Source: Devosia sp. 66-22 (GTDB taxonomy: Bacteria; Pseudomonadota; Alphaproteobacteria; Rhizobiales; Devosiaceae). From it: a stretch of 64,000 nucleotides of DNA. The stretch spans positions 16,551-80,550 of the forward strand of contig MKUZ01000015.1 of the NCBI GenBank assembly GCA_001899065.1. The letters are read 5' to 3'. The notes below the pieces were generated by a model that saw only the letters and a list, made by a program, of their open reading frames with translations, was not told the origin of the DNA and ran no database searches. Below, one piece after another: positions 62,169-64,000 of this stretch. The position numbers were made by a program, and so were the translations under genes. Positions within the stretch are counted from its first letter, which is position 1. Each line of letters opens with the position of its first letter.

Positions 62169-62237
62169 TGATTTTCGACATTATATACTTTACAAAAGTG
62201 CCCGGCTCTGGCATATTGAAGCCATTGGAGCACTGCG

Positions 62238-63215
62238 ATGAACCTCACCGATCCGATCTACACCGACGCCGACAAAGCCCGCGAACATCTGGAAGCTATC
62301 CAGTGGCCGAACGGGCCCGTTTGCCCGCACTGCGGCAACGTTGATCGGGCGACGATTGCCAAGGTCGAGGGCAAGAAGAAGTCGCATCGTGATGGCCTCT
62401 ATTACTGCAACGCCTGCGCCGGTCAGTTCACCGTCACCGTTGGCACCGTGTTCGAGTCCTCGCATGTCCCGCTCAACAAGTGGGTTCTTGCCTCGCACCT
62501 GATGGCCGCGAGCAAGAAGGGCATTTCCTCGCACCAGCTGAGCCGCATGTTGGGCGTGTCCTACAAGACCGCTTGGTTCATGTCGCACCGTATCCGCGAA
62601 GCGATGGCCGTTGATCCCAAGTCGCGCGGCCCGATGGGTGGCGAAGGCAAGACCGTCGAGATGGACGAAACGTACTACGGTCCGAAGGACGATCAGACAC
62701 CGCGCACCACCAAGAACAAGAGCACCGCGCATCCCAAGAAGCCGGGCTATCTTAAGCGCACCGTCATGGCACTAGTCGAGCGCGGCGGTGAAGTCCGTTC
62801 CTTTCACGTCGAAAGCGCCAACGTCGAGACCGTCAAGGAAGTCCTGTTCCGTAACGCTGACCGTAGATCAACGCTCTACACCGATCAGGCTCAGTTCTAT
62901 AAGCAGCCGGGCAAGGACTTCGACGCTCACCGCTCGGTCAACCACTCCAAGGATGAGTGGGTGCGCCATGAAGGCGACAAGGTCGTCCACACCAACACCA
63001 TCGAGAACGTGTTCTCAGTGTTCAAGCGCGGCATGACTGGCGTTTATCAGCACTGCGGCGAAGCCCACTTGCATCGCTACCTTGCCGAGTTCGATTTCCG
63101 TTACAACCGCCGCTCAAAGCTGGGCGTCGAAGATACCGAGCGCACCGTGATGCTGCTTGAAGCCATTCGCGGCAAGCGCCTCACCTATCGGCGGATTGGT
63201 GAAGCCGCTCACTAA
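62238..63215 (+). mobile_element. IS1595 family transposase
   Basis: A 325-residue transposase with an N-terminal zinc ribbon (Cys29, Cys32, Cys57, Cys60) and a DDE catalytic core: VEMDETYYG (first acidic residues), DQAQFY, and IENVFSVFKRG (final Glu). The reading frame is complete and its composition is less GC-rich than the chromosome. I could not find clear terminal inverted repeats or a target duplication around it, so the element's ends are undefined. Confidence 0.92.
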
Positions 63216-63270
63216 GAGCCAGCGTCTTAAGCTGCTCAAGCGAGTCCACAAGGCAATGCAGAAGCGCTAG
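63199..63270 (+). CDS. Possible 23-residue basic peptide overlapping the transposase
   Basis: A GTG frame overlapping the transposase end encodes a strongly basic peptide (KPLTKSQRLKLLKRVHKAM). No ribosome site is seen. It may be chance, or a small accessory peptide of the element. Confidence 0.22.
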   Translation: MKPLTKSQRLKLLKRVHKAMQKR

Positions 63271-63299
63271 GCTTCCTCACTCATTTGAGGGGGTTTCTG

Positions 63300-63581
63300 A
63301 TGGCCGAACTAAGCGATCTACATCGTGCAAAGAGGGGGGTGGCAATCCTTGCCGCCTGCGTCGTTCAAACTCTTGGTGAATCTGATCCAACCTTCGAAAG
63401 GCGCTTCTTAGGCCGCCTTGCCGCGGCGTATCGGGAGTTAAAGGATAACTCTGAAGGGGACGTGATTCAGGAGATGGAGCTTCTGGCATGGACGCGGGAA
63501 CTCCTTACCGGCTTCGATTTCATCAATGGGCAAAAAGAGCCGTGGCTTGCCGACTACAAGCCGGGTGACCACGACCACTAG
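63300..63581 (+). CDS. Hypothetical small protein next to the IS
   Basis: A 93-residue soluble, helical, acidic protein with no family I recognise. GAGGGGG before the ATG is a strong ribosome site. The base composition is less GC-rich than the rest of the window, as in the IS, which suggests it arrived with the same foreign segment. Confidence 0.65.
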   Translation: MAELSDLHRAKRGVAILAACVVQTLGESDPTFERRFLGRLAAAYRELKDNSEGDVIQEMELLAWTRELLTGFDFINGQKEPWLADYKPGDHDH

Positions 63582-63587
63582 CGCGGA

Positions 63588-64000
63588 TTATCGCCCGCTG
63601 ACGGTCTTAGCGACGTCCAAGAGTGTCTTCAGGTGCTCAGGCACCATGTCGTCCTTGTTGCGCTCAGCTATCGTTCTAAATGACCCGCGCAACAGAACGA
63701 CCAGCAAGGTGATGGCACCACCAACTAGGGCCACGATGAGCGCGGTCCGCGCCGCGTCAGAGACCAGCCAGAACAGCACGCCGCTGCCAAAGACGAAGCG
63801 CCAAAGCACTACTAGAAGCGCCACGATAAAGACGAAAGAGAACGCAACAGCGATCCAGCGGATCGCAGTCAACGCCTCCTGGTCCCGCTTGAGTGCCACG
63901 CAGTATTCAGCAAATGCGTCGGTGTACTTGGCGCTGAGCGAGGCCTGCTCGATTGCCAGCTCAACCCTGTCCAAGCGCTGCGCCAGATCCCCATTATCCG
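63588..64000 (-). CDS. Membrane protein, 5' end beyond the window
   Basis: At least 137 residues are visible; the frame runs past 64000 without a start codon. An N-terminal helical stretch (RLDRVELAIEQASLSAKYT) is followed by two hydrophobic segments (about 60 and 95 residues in), then a charged end with a HLKTLLDVAKTV helix. No family recognised. It converges with the small gene at 63300-63581. Confidence 0.65.
   Translation of the reverse strand, partial: DNGDLAQRLDRVELAIEQASLSAKYTDAFAEYCVALKRDQEALTAIRWIAVAFSFVFIVALLVVLWRFVFGSGVLFWLVSDAARTALIVALVGGAITLLVVLLRGSFRTIAERNKDDMVPEHLKTLLDVAKTVSGR

Noticed and set aside
1..64000. CRISPR arrays, tRNA and rRNA genes
   Set aside because: No regularly spaced repeats with unique spacers, and no cloverleaf or rRNA-like sequences that I could recognise by eye.

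Overview
The window looks like a chromosomal segment of a high-GC alphaproteobacterium of the order Hyphomicrobiales, most like Devosia and relatives. This placement is inferred from gene families and regulatory signals, not from a marker gene. The signals are a GTTC-N7-GTTC LexA-type box before uvrB, two GGAAC-N16-CGTT sites of the EcfG general-stress sigma factor, a BigR-type sulfide regulator, a tripartite tricarboxylate (Tct) transporter with its own two-component system, and short palindromic intergenic repeats of the rhizobial kind. There are no rRNA or tRNA genes and no CRISPR array that I can see.

Layout. 1-6500: a pteridine-reductase-like SDR, a DMT exporter, and many small membrane, SH3 and hypothetical genes, including a paralogous pair around a 33-residue membrane peptide. 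6479-9226: a gene-poor stretch with repeats, then a less GC-rich island with one large gene that joins a DUF262 (GmrS/ParB-like) module to an AlbA_2-like module; I regard this as the best candidate for an undescribed defence gene. 9227-16180: uvrB with a possible SOS box, then a large TPR gene that looks broken twice (an in-frame stop and a 7-bp tandem duplication). 16332-22622: an MFS transporter, a serralysin-type M10 protease with RTX repeats, and part of a Tad pilus locus (cpaB, cpaC, a small lipoprotein, a TadD-like lipoprotein).

22845-36728 is a sugar-acid catabolic region: a mannonate dehydratase-like enzyme, kdgD-gudD (glucarate to 2-oxoglutarate semialdehyde), tctCBA, a lone solute-binding protein divergent from tctDE, an M81 peptidase, and an enolase-superfamily dehydratase. 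Inside it lies a BigR/Blh-type sulfide-response pair. 36817-40314 holds two RTX proteins, one with an unusual HEWLH metalloprotease-like domain.

40497-55454 mixes housekeeping genes (hpt, msrB, tdk, a YciA-type thioesterase) with stress genes. A self-complementary EcfG promoter lies between a Crp/Fnr-DUF6894-ClpP-like operon and a divergent small gene. Three tandem secreted SH3 plus beta/gamma-crystallin-like proteins follow, one with its own EcfG site. 55599-62109 has small periplasmic, CBS and PAS proteins, an aminotransferase, and a four-gene operon with an XRE regulator. 62238-64000 is an IS1595-family transposase followed by less GC-rich small genes; the last gene runs off the window.
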